Assembly (NCBI GenBank): GCA_005502805.1 | Contig: SCMY01000004.1 | Span: 186,001-250,000, forward strand | Source of the DNA: Rhizobiales bacterium 2SD | GTDB lineage: Bacteria > Pseudomonadota > Alphaproteobacteria > Rhizobiales > Beijerinckiaceae | Direction of reading: 5' to 3' | Length of the DNA: 64,000 bases | Shown: positions 45,813 through 53,868 of the stretch, in pieces | How the letters are laid out: each line of letters opens with the position of its first letter | How positions within the stretch are numbered: the stretch's first letter is position 1 | The notes under the pieces: generated by a model | Told to the model about the DNA's origin: nothing | The model's database searches: none | Seen by the model: only the letters and a program-made list of their open reading frames with translations | Made by a program: the position numbers and the translations under genes

Positions 45813-47039
45813 CTAGCCCGCCAGGCGCTCGCTGCCCTTGCCGAGCTCGACCCGGTTCCGGCCCGAGGCCTTGCCGGCATAGAGCGCTGCATCGGCCCGC
45901 CGATAGAGGTCGGCGGCCGTCTCCTGCCCGTCGAAGCCGACCGCCCCCATGCTGACGGTGATGTATTGCGCCGTCGGCGAGGCGGCATGCTCGATCCGAA
46001 GGTCGGCGATCGCCTGCGCGACCCGCTGCAGCCGTTCCTGCGCCTTTTCGGACATGGTGTCGTAGAGCAGGAGGCCGAACTCTTCGCCACCGAGTCGGCC
46101 GACCATGTCCATCGGCGGTCGCAGCTTGCTGTCGATGGCGCGAGCAATGAGCGCCAGCGCGATATCGCCGGCCTGATGGCCGTAGCGGTCGTTGTAGCGC
46201 TTGAAATGGTCGACATCGAGCACCGCGAAGACGACGGGCGCACGCTCCCGGCGCGCCTGCAACAGCGCCATCGCGACATGTTCCTCGAATCCTCGCCGAT
46301 TGGCGACGCCGGTCAGCGCATCCGACATCGCCCGGCTGTGCAGCATGCGCCGCAGCAGGAACTGGTCGCGCTCGGCCCGCTCGCGCAGCCAGGCGCCGAC
46401 CGCGCTGACGAAGACAGCGAAGAACAGAAGGATCGACAAGCGACCGTGCTCGGCCAGCTGCGCCGGCTCGAGCATGACGAAGCCGAGCACCGTGGTGAAC
46501 ACCCCGATCAGCAGGGCAATCCCCAGGCTCTGGAAGAAGGTCAGGCCGACCGGCAGGAACACGGCGGCGATGATCACGAGCTGCGCGATGTCCGCCTGCG
46601 GCAGGCCGCGCAGCTTGTACATGTTGGCGATGAAGGCGCAGGTCATCCCGATCAGCGCCAGCGCCAGCATGGTGAGGTGATGGTAGGCGCGAACCTGGCG
46701 ATTGCAGCGCACGATCCAGACCAGACGCAGGATCACCGCGAGCGTCCCGAGTCTGAGCACCATGGCGAGCTCGACCGAGCGGTCGCTGCCGCCGATCGCC
46801 GCAAGATTGTCGAGGCGCGTCAGGTCGAGCCCGATGAAGGTCAGCCAGATTCCCAGCGCAGTGACCAGGCAGACCAGCGTGCTGCGACGCTGCTCGGCGC
46901 GCATATGCTGCCGGAATTCGCGCTCAAGCGCAGGTTCGAAGCCGAGCCCATCGACATGACGCGGCCCCGCCGCCGCGCTGGACGCGTCGCTCGCCGGTTC
47001 GGCGTGCCTGGAGATCGGATCGTGGCGTGGGGCGTGCAC
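45813..47039 (-). CDS. Membrane diguanylate cyclase (GGDEF)
   Basis: 408 residues. About six membrane segments lie at 55-225, then a GGDEF domain (about 240-400) with the DALTGVANRRGF start, DVDHFKRYNDRYGH and the active-site motif GGEEF. No inhibitory RxxD is visible directly upstream, so it may not be product-inhibited. It makes c-di-GMP. The start is GTG at the given end without a clear ribosome site; ATG at 46904 (MRAEQRR) just before the first membrane helix is a good alternative. Confidence 0.9.
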   Translation of the reverse strand: MHAPRHDPISRHAEPASDASSAAAGPRHVDGLGFEPALEREFRQHMRAEQRRSTLVCLVTALGIWLTFIGLDLTRLDNLAAIGGSDRSVELAMVLRLGTLAVILRLVWIVRCNRQVRAYHHLTMLALALIGMTCAFIANMYKLRGLPQADIAQLVIIAAVFLPVGLTFFQSLGIALLIGVFTTVLGFVMLEPAQLAEHGRLSILLFFAVFVSAVGAWLRERAERDQFLLRRMLHSRAMSDALTGVANRRGFEEHVAMALLQARRERAPVVFAVLDVDHFKRYNDRYGHQAGDIALALIARAIDSKLRPPMDMVGRLGGEEFGLLLYDTMSEKAQERLQRVAQAIADLRIEHAASPTAQYITVSMGAVGFDGQETAADLYRRADAALYAGKASGRNRVELGKGSERLAG

Positions 47040-47131
47040 GCGCAGGACAATGGCCGCGACTGGCTAACACCGCTTTGACGCATTGCCAGAGATGCACGGC
47101 TTTCAGCGAACAGGGTTTAACGCCTCTTTTG

Positions 47132-47157
47132 GCAATCGCTCGCATTCGAACGATTGC
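47132..47157. repeat. Inverted repeat between the GGDEF and MerR genes
   Basis: GCAATCG and CGATTGC flank a 12-base loop that itself holds TTCGAA. It lies upstream of the MerR promoter and could be an extra regulatory site. Function unknown. Confidence 0.35.
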
Positions 47158-47171
47158 GGAGATTTGAGCGC

Positions 47172-47201
47172 TTGACCCTCCATCTGATGGAGACGTTAGG
47201 A
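47172..47201 (+). promoter_or_regulatory. MerR-type promoter and operator
   Basis: TTGACC (47172-47177) and TTAGGA (47196-47201) are separated by 18 bases that contain CTCCATC-T-GATGGAG, a perfect palindrome at 47178-47192. A dyad inside an over-long spacer is the classic MerR-family operator. The -10 box ends only seven bases before the ATG. Confidence 0.72.
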
Positions 47202-47208
47202 CGCCGCC

Positions 47209-48138
47209 ATGAGCACTTCCGACCAACGCTACACCATCGGCGAGCTTTCCCGCTTCTGCGGAGTGCCCGTCCGGCGCATCCGCTTTTATTCCGACAAGGG
47301 GCTGTTGCCGCCGGCGACCCGGACCATGGCGAACTACCGCGTCTACTCGGATGCCGACGTGGCACGGCTCGATCTGATCCAGGCGCTGCGCGCCATGGGC
47401 CTCGGCCTCGCCGCGATCCGGGGCATCCTCGCCCGCAAGGGCTCGCTCGCCGAATTGCTGGCACTGCGTCTTTCGGCACTCGAAGCGGAGATCGCCGGCA
47501 AGCGCCGTATCGCGGCAACCTTGCGCGCTGCCTTGCGCCATCCCGAACCCACAGCAGACGACATCAGGAGACTATGGACCATGACCAGCCTGTCCAATGC
47601 CGAGATGCGCAGCCTGACCGAACGCTTCTATGACGAGGTCACCGGCGACCGGATGAACGCGGAGTGGCGGCAGAAGGCGATCGCTGCCGGCGCACCGGAA
47701 CTCCCGGACGATCCGACGCCGGAACAGATCGACGCCTTCGCCGAGCTCAGGGCGATGCTGAGCGATGAGACCGTGATCGCCAGTGCCAAGGCGGACGCCG
47801 AGCTGATGTGGACGCCGGACTTCGACCCCGCCGCCTATCACGCCGCCGCCGAGCGCATCTTCGCCGAGGTCCGCAAGGCGATTGCGGCTGACGACGTTCC
47901 GGATTCGGAGGCCGGACGCGCCATCGCCTCCAGCTGGCTCGACGCTTCCGCCCAAGCGATGAAACGCCAGCCCGACGAGGCCTTCCGTGCCTGGCATCTC
48001 GACCAGTATCGCCGCCACCACGACCGTTCGCTGCGCTATCAGCAGCTGCTCGCGACCTTGCGCGGCGAGGACGCGCCTGGCCGCGAATGGTGGTGGATCA
48101 ATCAGGCGATGACCGCGCTCGTCATCCGAGACCGTTAG
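47209..48138 (+). CDS. MerR-family transcriptional regulator with large effector-binding domain
   Basis: 309 residues. The N-terminal winged helix begins YTIGELSRFCGVPVRRIRFY and SDKGLLPPA, followed by a dimerisation helix to about residue 120. The C-terminal 180 residues are helical, with the end WWWINQAMTALV, and resemble TipA-like effector domains only loosely. There is no metal-binding Cys pair, so a small-molecule ligand is more likely than a metal. A MerR-type operator lies directly in front, so the gene probably controls itself. The transcription start would fall at or beside the ATG, implying a leaderless message. It overlaps the convergent DUF6644-like gene by four bases. Confidence 0.9.
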   Translation: MSTSDQRYTIGELSRFCGVPVRRIRFYSDKGLLPPATRTMANYRVYSDADVARLDLIQALRAMGLGLAAIRGILARKGSLAELLALRLSALEAEIAGKRRIAATLRAALRHPEPTADDIRRLWTMTSLSNAEMRSLTERFYDEVTGDRMNAEWRQKAIAAGAPELPDDPTPEQIDAFAELRAMLSDETVIASAKADAELMWTPDFDPAAYHAAAERIFAEVRKAIAADDVPDSEAGRAIASSWLDASAQAMKRQPDEAFRAWHLDQYRRHHDRSLRYQQLLATLRGEDAPGREWWWINQAMTALVIRDR

Positions 48139-48605
48139 AGAAAGCCGATCCAGCGCCCGGCGACCAGCACGCCGAGCCAGAGCGAGGCGGAGAACATGGC
48201 CAGCACGCGGACGCGCGGGCCAATCTCTCCGCCGGCCAGCGCCGACTTCAGTCCGCGATGCTGGAACGCGATATTGCCCAGCGCCAGAGCGAGCAGTCCG
48301 AGCTTGATCAGGAAGGCGGTGTTGCCGAGATATTCACCCGGCTTGACCGTGAACAGCCAGAAGCCGGTCACCAGCGCCAGCGCCAGCCCGCAGGCCGCCG
48401 TCCTGATCAGGATCGGACCGATCAGCGGCAGCGCCGAAGCACGCAGCACGGCGGCGAGCCTGAGATCGAGCGGCAGGATCGCCCCGAGCAGCAGGCCGAT
48501 GCCGAGGATGTGCGCGGCATTGACGAAGAGATAGGCCGTGCCGGAGCGCTGCAGCAGCACCGCCCCCGGCCAGCCGCCGAGCCAGTCGATCAGCGTCGCC
48601 ACCAC
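48135..48605 (-). CDS. Integral membrane protein, DUF6644-like
   Basis: 156 residues with four membrane segments (FVNAAHILGIGLLLGAILPL, LIRTAACGLALALVTG, AFLIKLGLLALALGN and the C-terminal FSASLWLGVLVAG). The pattern with an N-terminal WLGGWPGAVLL fits the DUF6644 type, which resembles CopD-like four-helix membrane proteins. The start is GTG two bases after the DUF6152-like stop, or the next GTG. It pairs with that gene as a probable operon. Function unknown; a haem or copper link is only a guess from the helix pattern. Confidence 0.72.
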   Translation of the reverse strand: MVATLIDWLGGWPGAVLLQRSGTAYLFVNAAHILGIGLLLGAILPLDLRLAAVLRASALPLIGPILIRTAACGLALALVTGFWLFTVKPGEYLGNTAFLIKLGLLALALGNIAFQHRGLKSALAGGEIGPRVRVLAMFSASLWLGVLVAGRWIGFL

Positions 48606-48607
48606 GC

Positions 48608-48997
48608 TCAGTTCGTTTTGATCCGCTCCGGATACATGTCGTAGTTCTTGCCGCCGATGGTGATGCGTACCGCCTTCATCTGCTTCTTGCTGGCGTCCTG
48701 ATGGCGGTTGCCGAGCACGGTGATGGCATCGCCGACCTTCGCGGTGTCGCCGGTGAAATTGGCCCGGGCGGTCTGGTTGGGATTGCCGAGGTCGATCTGC
48801 CAGACCACACCGTCGGTCGCCGCGACCTGCAGCGTCGGATGCGGCGGCGCCATCGAGATCGAGCGGATCGTGCCCTTGAGCTCGCTCTGCTCGTCGACCG
48901 CCCAGCCCCAGCCATGATGCGCCAGCGCCGGCAGAGCGAGAACGGAAACGGCCGCGCCGCAGAGCAGGGCCCGACGGCCGATCGCGGAACTGGTCAT
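48608..48997 (-). CDS. Secreted DUF6152-like protein
   Basis: 129 residues with an N-terminal signal starting GRRALLCGAAVSVL, which may be Tat or Sec, cleaved near PALAHHG. The mature part is a small beta domain (ELKGTIRSISMAPPHPTLQV, VTRITIGGKNYDMYPER-like end). The HHGWGW start of the mature protein and the G-T-I-x-S-I strand fit the DUF6152 pattern. Genes of this type often sit next to a DUF6644 membrane protein, as here. Function unknown. Confidence 0.72.
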   Translation of the reverse strand: MTSSAIGRRALLCGAAVSVLALPALAHHGWGWAVDEQSELKGTIRSISMAPPHPTLQVAATDGVVWQIDLGNPNQTARANFTGDTAKVGDAITVLGNRHQDASKKQMKAVRITIGGKNYDMYPERIKTN

Positions 48998-49158
48998 CGT
49001 CGAACCCTCCTGATTGCACGAAGGAGCAGAGGCTAGCCCAGCGCCTGCACCCTGTCGCCGCCGGGTCGGATCAAACCTGCGTCATCCATGGCGCACCGCA
49101 CAGCAACGGTTTGCGCTATGACTGCCGCGCGAATCCCTTCCGGAAGGACGATCAGGCC

Positions 49159-49866
49159 GTGGGCATCTTCGACAGATTGAAGGCCGCCGCGGCGGCGGAT
49201 TGGGCATCCTATGTGGAGCATGATTTCGTCCGGCGCATGGGCGATGGCTCACTGCCGCAGGCGGCGTTCCGTACCTATCTCGTCCAGGACTATCTCTTCC
49301 TGATCCAGTTCGCCCGCGCCTATGCGCTCGCGGCCTATAAGAGCCGCGGCCTCGCCGACATGCGCGCCGCCAAGGCTGGCCTGTCGGCGATCCTCGACCT
49401 CGAAATGGACCTGCATGTCCGGCTCTGCGGCCGCTGGGGCCTGTCGCCCGAGCAGCTAGAAGCCACGCGCGAGCATCAGGCGACGGTCGCCTATACCCGG
49501 TTCGTGCTCGATTGCGGTGTCTCCGGCGACCTGCTCGACCTGCATGTCGCCCTCAGCCCCTGCATCGTCGGCTACGCCGAGATCGGCGCCCGCCTCGCCA
49601 GCGAAATCGGTCCCGCGCTCGACAGTCACCCCTATCGCGACTGGATCGGCGAATATGCCGGCGAGCCTTATCAGCAGGTCGCCCGCGACGCCCGCCGCCA
49701 TCTCGACGCCCTCGCCGCTCGCGCCATGACGGAAGCGCGTTTTGACGAGCTCGCGCGCCTGTTCGGGCAGGCTTCGAAGCTGGAGGCCGATTTCTGGCAG
49801 ATGGGATTGGATGCGGGGGGCCCTGACTCGCTGGCGCCACAGCCTGATGGAGAGCGGGCCAGATAG
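49159..49866 (+). CDS. tenA: TenA-family thiaminase II/aminohydrolase
   Basis: 235 residues from a GTG (VGIFDRLKAAA), where family homology begins. Helical TenA fold with DYLFLIQFARAYALAAYKS, the cysteine-bearing DCGVSGDLLDLHVALSPCIVGYAEIG and the closing helix with Glu. TenA salvages thiamine pyrimidine pieces. An upstream TTG frame exists but only adds an unrelated leader. AAGGA lies eleven bases before the start. No TPP riboswitch was recognised in the 160 bases upstream. It precedes the decarboxylase gene by about 117 bases. Confidence 0.88.
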   Translation: MGIFDRLKAAAAADWASYVEHDFVRRMGDGSLPQAAFRTYLVQDYLFLIQFARAYALAAYKSRGLADMRAAKAGLSAILDLEMDLHVRLCGRWGLSPEQLEATREHQATVAYTRFVLDCGVSGDLLDLHVALSPCIVGYAEIGARLASEIGPALDSHPYRDWIGEYAGEPYQQVARDARRHLDALAARAMTEARFDELARLFGQASKLEADFWQMGLDAGGPDSLAPQPDGERAR

Positions 49867-49983
49867 GGCAGCCGGCGAGCTTTTCGCGGAGGCAGCCCGG
49901 CCATCATACCCAGCTGACGCCATGGTCGCCGAATTGTCGCAAGACTCGCCCAATGCTGCCGGTTCACGCTGAGCGGAGCCGGC

Positions 49984-52353
49984 ATGGACTATTTCAGGCG
50001 CTTCACCTTCCTGTTCGCGACGCCGAACTTCGATGCCGAAGATCTCGAAGGCATCCGCTTCAACCAGATCATCGAGGAGATCGAGCGCTCGGGCTTCGAG
50101 GTGGTCAAGGCCCGCAAGCTCGAGGATGCCGAGATCGCCGTCCAGACCGACGCCGCCATCGGCTGCATGGTGGTCGACTGGGGCAAGAAGGGGCTGGAAG
50201 GCAAGACCGCCGCGCTGATCAACCTGATGCGCCGGCGCGGCCTCGATTTCCCGATCATCCTGCTGATCCGGCGCAAGCGTTTCGAGGACGTGCCGGTCGA
50301 GGTGCTCGACTTCATCGACGGCTACATCTTCCTCTCCGAGGAGACGCCGCCCTTCATCGCCAAGAGCCTGATCAGCCGCCTCAAGCAATATGCCGAGACG
50401 TTGAAGACACCGTTCTTCGGCGCGCTGGTCGACTATGCCGAGGAAGGCAACCATCTCTGGACCTGCCCGGGCCATAATGGCGGCGTGTTTTACAGCCGCA
50501 GCCCGATCGGGCGGGTGTTCATGGAGCATCTCGGCGAGGCGGTCTTCCGCGACGATCTCGACAACTCCGTACTCGATCTCGGCGACCTGCTGACCCATGA
50601 GGGCCCGGCGCTGAAGGCGCAGAAGGAAGCGGCGCAGATCTTCGGGGCGGAGAAGACCTATTTCGTCCTCAACGGCACCTCGACCTCGAACAAGGTCGCA
50701 CTCGCAGCCCTGGTCACCGATGGCGACCTCGTCCTGTTCGACCGCAACAATCACAAGGCCGCCCATCACGGCGCGCTGCTGATCGCCGGCGGCATCCCGG
50801 TCTATATCCCGACCGCGCGCAATGCCTGGGGCCTGATCGGCCCGATGCGCTGGGAGAGCTTCGACGAGGAGGCGCTGCGCGAGCGCATCCGCACCAATCC
50901 GCTGGTCGAGGATCCCGAGGCCTGGACAAAGCCGCGCCCGTTCCGCGTCGCCGTGGTCGAGCAGTGCACCTATGACGGCACGATCCACTCGGCCCAGATG
51001 ATCCTCGATAAGATCGGGCATCTCTGCGAGTACATCCTCTTCGACGAGGCCTGGGCCGGCTTCATGAAATTCCACCCGCTCTATGCGGGCCGCTTCGCCA
51101 TGGGGCTGACGGGCCTCGGGCCGGACTCACCCGGTATCATCGCGACACAGTCGACCCACAAGCAGCTCGCGAGCTTCAGCCAGGCCTCGCAGATCCACAT
51201 CAAGGACCGGCACATCAAGGGCCAGAAGCGCCGCGTCGAGCACCGGCGCTTCAACGAGAGCTTCATGCAGTATGCCTCGACCTCGCCGTTCTATCCGCTG
51301 TTCGCTTCGCTCGATGTCGGCGCGCAGATGATGAAGGGCCGCTCCGGCGAGGTGCTCTGGGACGACACGATCCGGCTCGGCATCGAGTTGCGCAAGAAGA
51401 TCCGGGCCGTGCGGCGCGAGTTCGAGGAGAAGGAGACCAGGCCCGAGCGGCGCTGGTTCTTCGAGCCCTTCGTGCCCGACCGGGTCGCCATCGCCGACGC
51501 GTCGCGCGAGGGCGCTGTCCACGATGTCGCCTGGGAGATGGTCGCGACCGACCAGCTCGCCAGCAATCCGGGCTACTGGCAGCTCGCGCCCGATGCCAAC
51601 TGGCACGGCTTCACTCAGATGGAGCCGGGTTTCGCCATGACCGACCCGAACAAGCTGACCCTGCTGACGCCCGGCTTCGACCGCGAGAGCGGCGCCTATG
51701 CCGAGCATGGCATCCCGGCGCCGATCGTGGCGCAATTCCTGCGCGAGAACCGGATCGTCGCTGAGAAGAACGATCTCAACTCGCTGCTCTTCCTGCTGAC
51801 GCCGGGCGTCGAGGCCAGCAAGGCCGGCACGCTGATCAGCGGGCTCGTCGCCTTCAAGAAGCTGCATGACGACAACGCCCTGCTGGAAGAGGCTATCCCG
51901 GAATTCTACCGCCGCCGGCCGGGCCGCTATGCCGGCGTGCGCCTGCGCGATCTCTGCGGACAGATGCATCGCTTCTTCCGCGACCATGACGTCAGCGGGC
52001 TGCAGACTCGGCAGTTCTCGCCCGAGCACCTGCCGGAGATGGCGATGTCGCCGCATGACGCGGCGCGCTGCCTGACGCGCAACGATGTCGACTATCTGCC
52101 GATCGACGCCATCGCCGGGCGGATCGCGACGACGCCCTTCGTCGTCTACCCGCCGGGCATCGCCACCATCGTTCCCGGCGAGCGGCTGACCGAGCGGGCC
52201 AGGCCGATGATCGACTATCTCAAGATGTTCGAGGCCTGCTTCAACACCTTCCCCGGCTTCGAGGTCGAGATCCAGGGGCTCTACCGCGAGACCGATGCCG
52301 AGGGGCGGGTGCGGCTCCACACCTATGTCGTCAGCGAGCAGGCGCAGGGTTGA
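49984..52353 (+). CDS. Orn/Lys/Arg decarboxylase, class I PLP-dependent
   Basis: 789 residues. An N-terminal wing domain with a flavodoxin-like fold (about 1-125) precedes the PLP domain, with STHKQLASF holding the PLP lysine (Lys393), and DEAWAGFMKFHPLY; the C-terminal domain follows. These enzymes turn basic amino acids into polyamines or agmatine and can aid acid resistance. Length and order match the inducible decarboxylases. GGAG lies six bases before the ATG. The amino-acid specificity cannot be read with confidence. A GNAT acetyltransferase follows 15 bases later. Confidence 0.9.
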   Translation: MDYFRRFTFLFATPNFDAEDLEGIRFNQIIEEIERSGFEVVKARKLEDAEIAVQTDAAIGCMVVDWGKKGLEGKTAALINLMRRRGLDFPIILLIRRKRFEDVPVEVLDFIDGYIFLSEETPPFIAKSLISRLKQYAETLKTPFFGALVDYAEEGNHLWTCPGHNGGVFYSRSPIGRVFMEHLGEAVFRDDLDNSVLDLGDLLTHEGPALKAQKEAAQIFGAEKTYFVLNGTSTSNKVALAALVTDGDLVLFDRNNHKAAHHGALLIAGGIPVYIPTARNAWGLIGPMRWESFDEEALRERIRTNPLVEDPEAWTKPRPFRVAVVEQCTYDGTIHSAQMILDKIGHLCEYILFDEAWAGFMKFHPLYAGRFAMGLTGLGPDSPGIIATQSTHKQLASFSQASQIHIKDRHIKGQKRRVEHRRFNESFMQYASTSPFYPLFASLDVGAQMMKGRSGEVLWDDTIRLGIELRKKIRAVRREFEEKETRPERRWFFEPFVPDRVAIADASREGAVHDVAWEMVATDQLASNPGYWQLAPDANWHGFTQMEPGFAMTDPNKLTLLTPGFDRESGAYAEHGIPAPIVAQFLRENRIVAEKNDLNSLLFLLTPGVEASKAGTLISGLVAFKKLHDDNALLEEAIPEFYRRRPGRYAGVRLRDLCGQMHRFFRDHDVSGLQTRQFSPEHLPEMAMSPHDAARCLTRNDVDYLPIDAIAGRIATTPFVVYPPGIATIVPGERLTERARPMIDYLKMFEACFNTFPGFEVEIQGLYRETDAEGRVRLHTYVVSEQAQG

Positions 52354-52368
52354 GGGTCGCGACGACAT

Positions 52369-52908
52369 ATGGAGAGCGACCTACCGATCATCATCCGCCC
52401 CTCCCGCGACGACGATGTCGAGCCGATGCTGGCGATCTATCGCCGGCATATCCGCCATGGCATCGAGGCCGGTGTCGAGGACACTGGCACGCCGCAGCCC
52501 GACGACCTGAAGGACCGGCGCAAGAACCTGCGCAATCGCAAGCTGCCGCATCTGGTCGCGACACGGGGCGGCCAGATCGTGGGCTACGCCTATGTCGTGC
52601 TGTTCCGCAAGCGACCGGCCTATCGTTTCACCGTGAAGCACTCGATCTATGTCCACCATGAGCATCTCGGCCGCGGCATCGGGCGGCTCCTGATGCAGGC
52701 GCTGATCGACGCCTGCGCCGCCGCCGGCTTCCGCCAGATGATCGGCTATATCGACGCCGAGAACGGTGCTTCGCTCGCCCTGCACGAACGCTTCGGCTTC
52801 GCCCGGGTCGGCCTGCTACCGGGCGTTGCCTATCGCTATGGCAAATGGTCCGACAGCGTCATGGTGCAAAGATCGCTCGGGGCCGGTGCCACGCAGCCGA
52901 TCTCCTAG
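52369..52908 (+). CDS. GNAT acetyltransferase, phosphinothricin acetyltransferase-like
   Basis: 179 residues. The GNAT core shows IIIRPSRDDDVEPMLAIY, SIYVHHEHLGRGIGRLL (acetyl-CoA loop) and MIGYIDAENGASLALHERFGF, which is typical of the phosphinothricin/methionine-sulfone acetyltransferase subgroup. Fifteen bases separate it from the decarboxylase, so both may be on one message; it might then acetylate a polyamine or amino acid. The start ATG has no strong ribosome site, which fits coupling to the upstream gene. Confidence 0.88.
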   Translation: MESDLPIIIRPSRDDDVEPMLAIYRRHIRHGIEAGVEDTGTPQPDDLKDRRKNLRNRKLPHLVATRGGQIVGYAYVVLFRKRPAYRFTVKHSIYVHHEHLGRGIGRLLMQALIDACAAAGFRQMIGYIDAENGASLALHERFGFARVGLLPGVAYRYGKWSDSVMVQRSLGAGATQPIS

Positions 52909-52940
52909 ACTGAGCCGCGCGACGGGTCGCGGCCAGCTCA

Positions 52941-53864
52941 TCAGCCTTGCTGCGCTGCTCGACTCATTGCCTCATCGATCTCAACTCGCGTGATCTTGCC
53001 GATCTCCGCGATGAAAACGATCCGCGTATTCCCTTGCGCCAGCTCGTCGCGATCAAGAGGCGCCAGCGTCGCTCGCCCGCCCGCGAACTGGAAGAGATAT
53101 CGGCCATCGGGCTTCTCGATCGTCGCCAGAAACCCTTTCGAGCGGACGAGCCGCGGCGCAAGCCGGCCGATGGCTTGCTGAAACCCGGCGAGTGAGATCG
53201 GCTCGCTGGATGTCCAGTTGAAGCTCTCGAAGCGGTCGATGCTCGGCCTCTTCGGGCGCGTCGTCCGTTCGCGGGGCGTCCCGACGTCTGGAAAGACGAG
53301 ATCGAGCGGGACATCGCCGCCGGTCGCCTCGACGAGAGCCCCCCTGCGATTGATCTGCGACAGGGACCGGCAACGCTGATCGAGCGACGCCCTGTCAATG
53401 AGGTCCCCCTTGCTGACGGCGAACAGGTCGGCCGCCCGCAGCTGGCTCAGGAACAGCGGGTCGTCGAGCTGCGCCTCCGGCGCCGCCGCATCGACGACGC
53501 AGAGCACCGTCTCCAACGGGGCTTCGCGCCAGATCACCGGGTCCATGAGGTTGCGGATGATGTCGTTGGGGTCGGCGACCCCGCTGGTCTCGATCACGAT
53601 CGCTTCGGGCCGCGGGGTTCGCCGCAGCAGATTGGCGAGCGTGCGCAGCAGATCGCCTTCCAGCGAGCAGCAGATGCAGCCATTGGCGAGGCTGACGACC
53701 CCATCCTCCGCGCCAGCGATCAGCTCGGCATCGATGTTGATCGCGCCGAAATCATTGACGACGGCGGCGATGCGCCGTCCGTCGGCCTGCTGCAGGATGC
53801 GATTGACCAGCGTCGTCTTGCCGGCTCCGAGAAAGCCCGTCACCAGCAGGATCGGAACCGGCAT
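52941..53864 (-). CDS. COG0523 (CobW-like) GTP-dependent metallochaperone
   Basis: 307 residues. Walker A is GFLGAGKTT (10-18), the metal-binding motif is GCICC (Cys63, 65, 66), and the CobW C-terminal domain follows (IDRFESFNWTSSEPISLAGF, LARSKGFLATIE-like). The N-terminal G3E GTPase binds zinc, cobalt or iron depending on subgroup; there is no His-rich linker, so the metal is not decided. It lies only four bases downstream of the amidohydrolase gene on the same strand, which suggests that it loads the metal of that enzyme, an inference. Confidence 0.92.
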   Translation of the reverse strand: MPVPILLVTGFLGAGKTTLVNRILQQADGRRIAAVVNDFGAINIDAELIAGAEDGVVSLANGCICCSLEGDLLRTLANLLRRTPRPEAIVIETSGVADPNDIIRNLMDPVIWREAPLETVLCVVDAAAPEAQLDDPLFLSQLRAADLFAVSKGDLIDRASLDQRCRSLSQINRRGALVEATGGDVPLDLVFPDVGTPRERTTRPKRPSIDRFESFNWTSSEPISLAGFQQAIGRLAPRLVRSKGFLATIEKPDGRYLFQFAGGRATLAPLDRDELAQGNTRIVFIAEIGKITRVEIDEAMSRAAQQG

Positions 53865-53868
53865 GGCC

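Noticed and set aside
44516..46279. A 587-residue minus-strand frame across the oxidoreductase, IrrE-like and GGDEF genes
   Set aside because: It runs in a different frame through three well-supported genes and is Arg/Ser-rich nonsense.
49456..51075. A 539-residue minus-strand frame opposite tenA and the decarboxylase
   Set aside because: Antisense shadow of two clear plus-strand genes.
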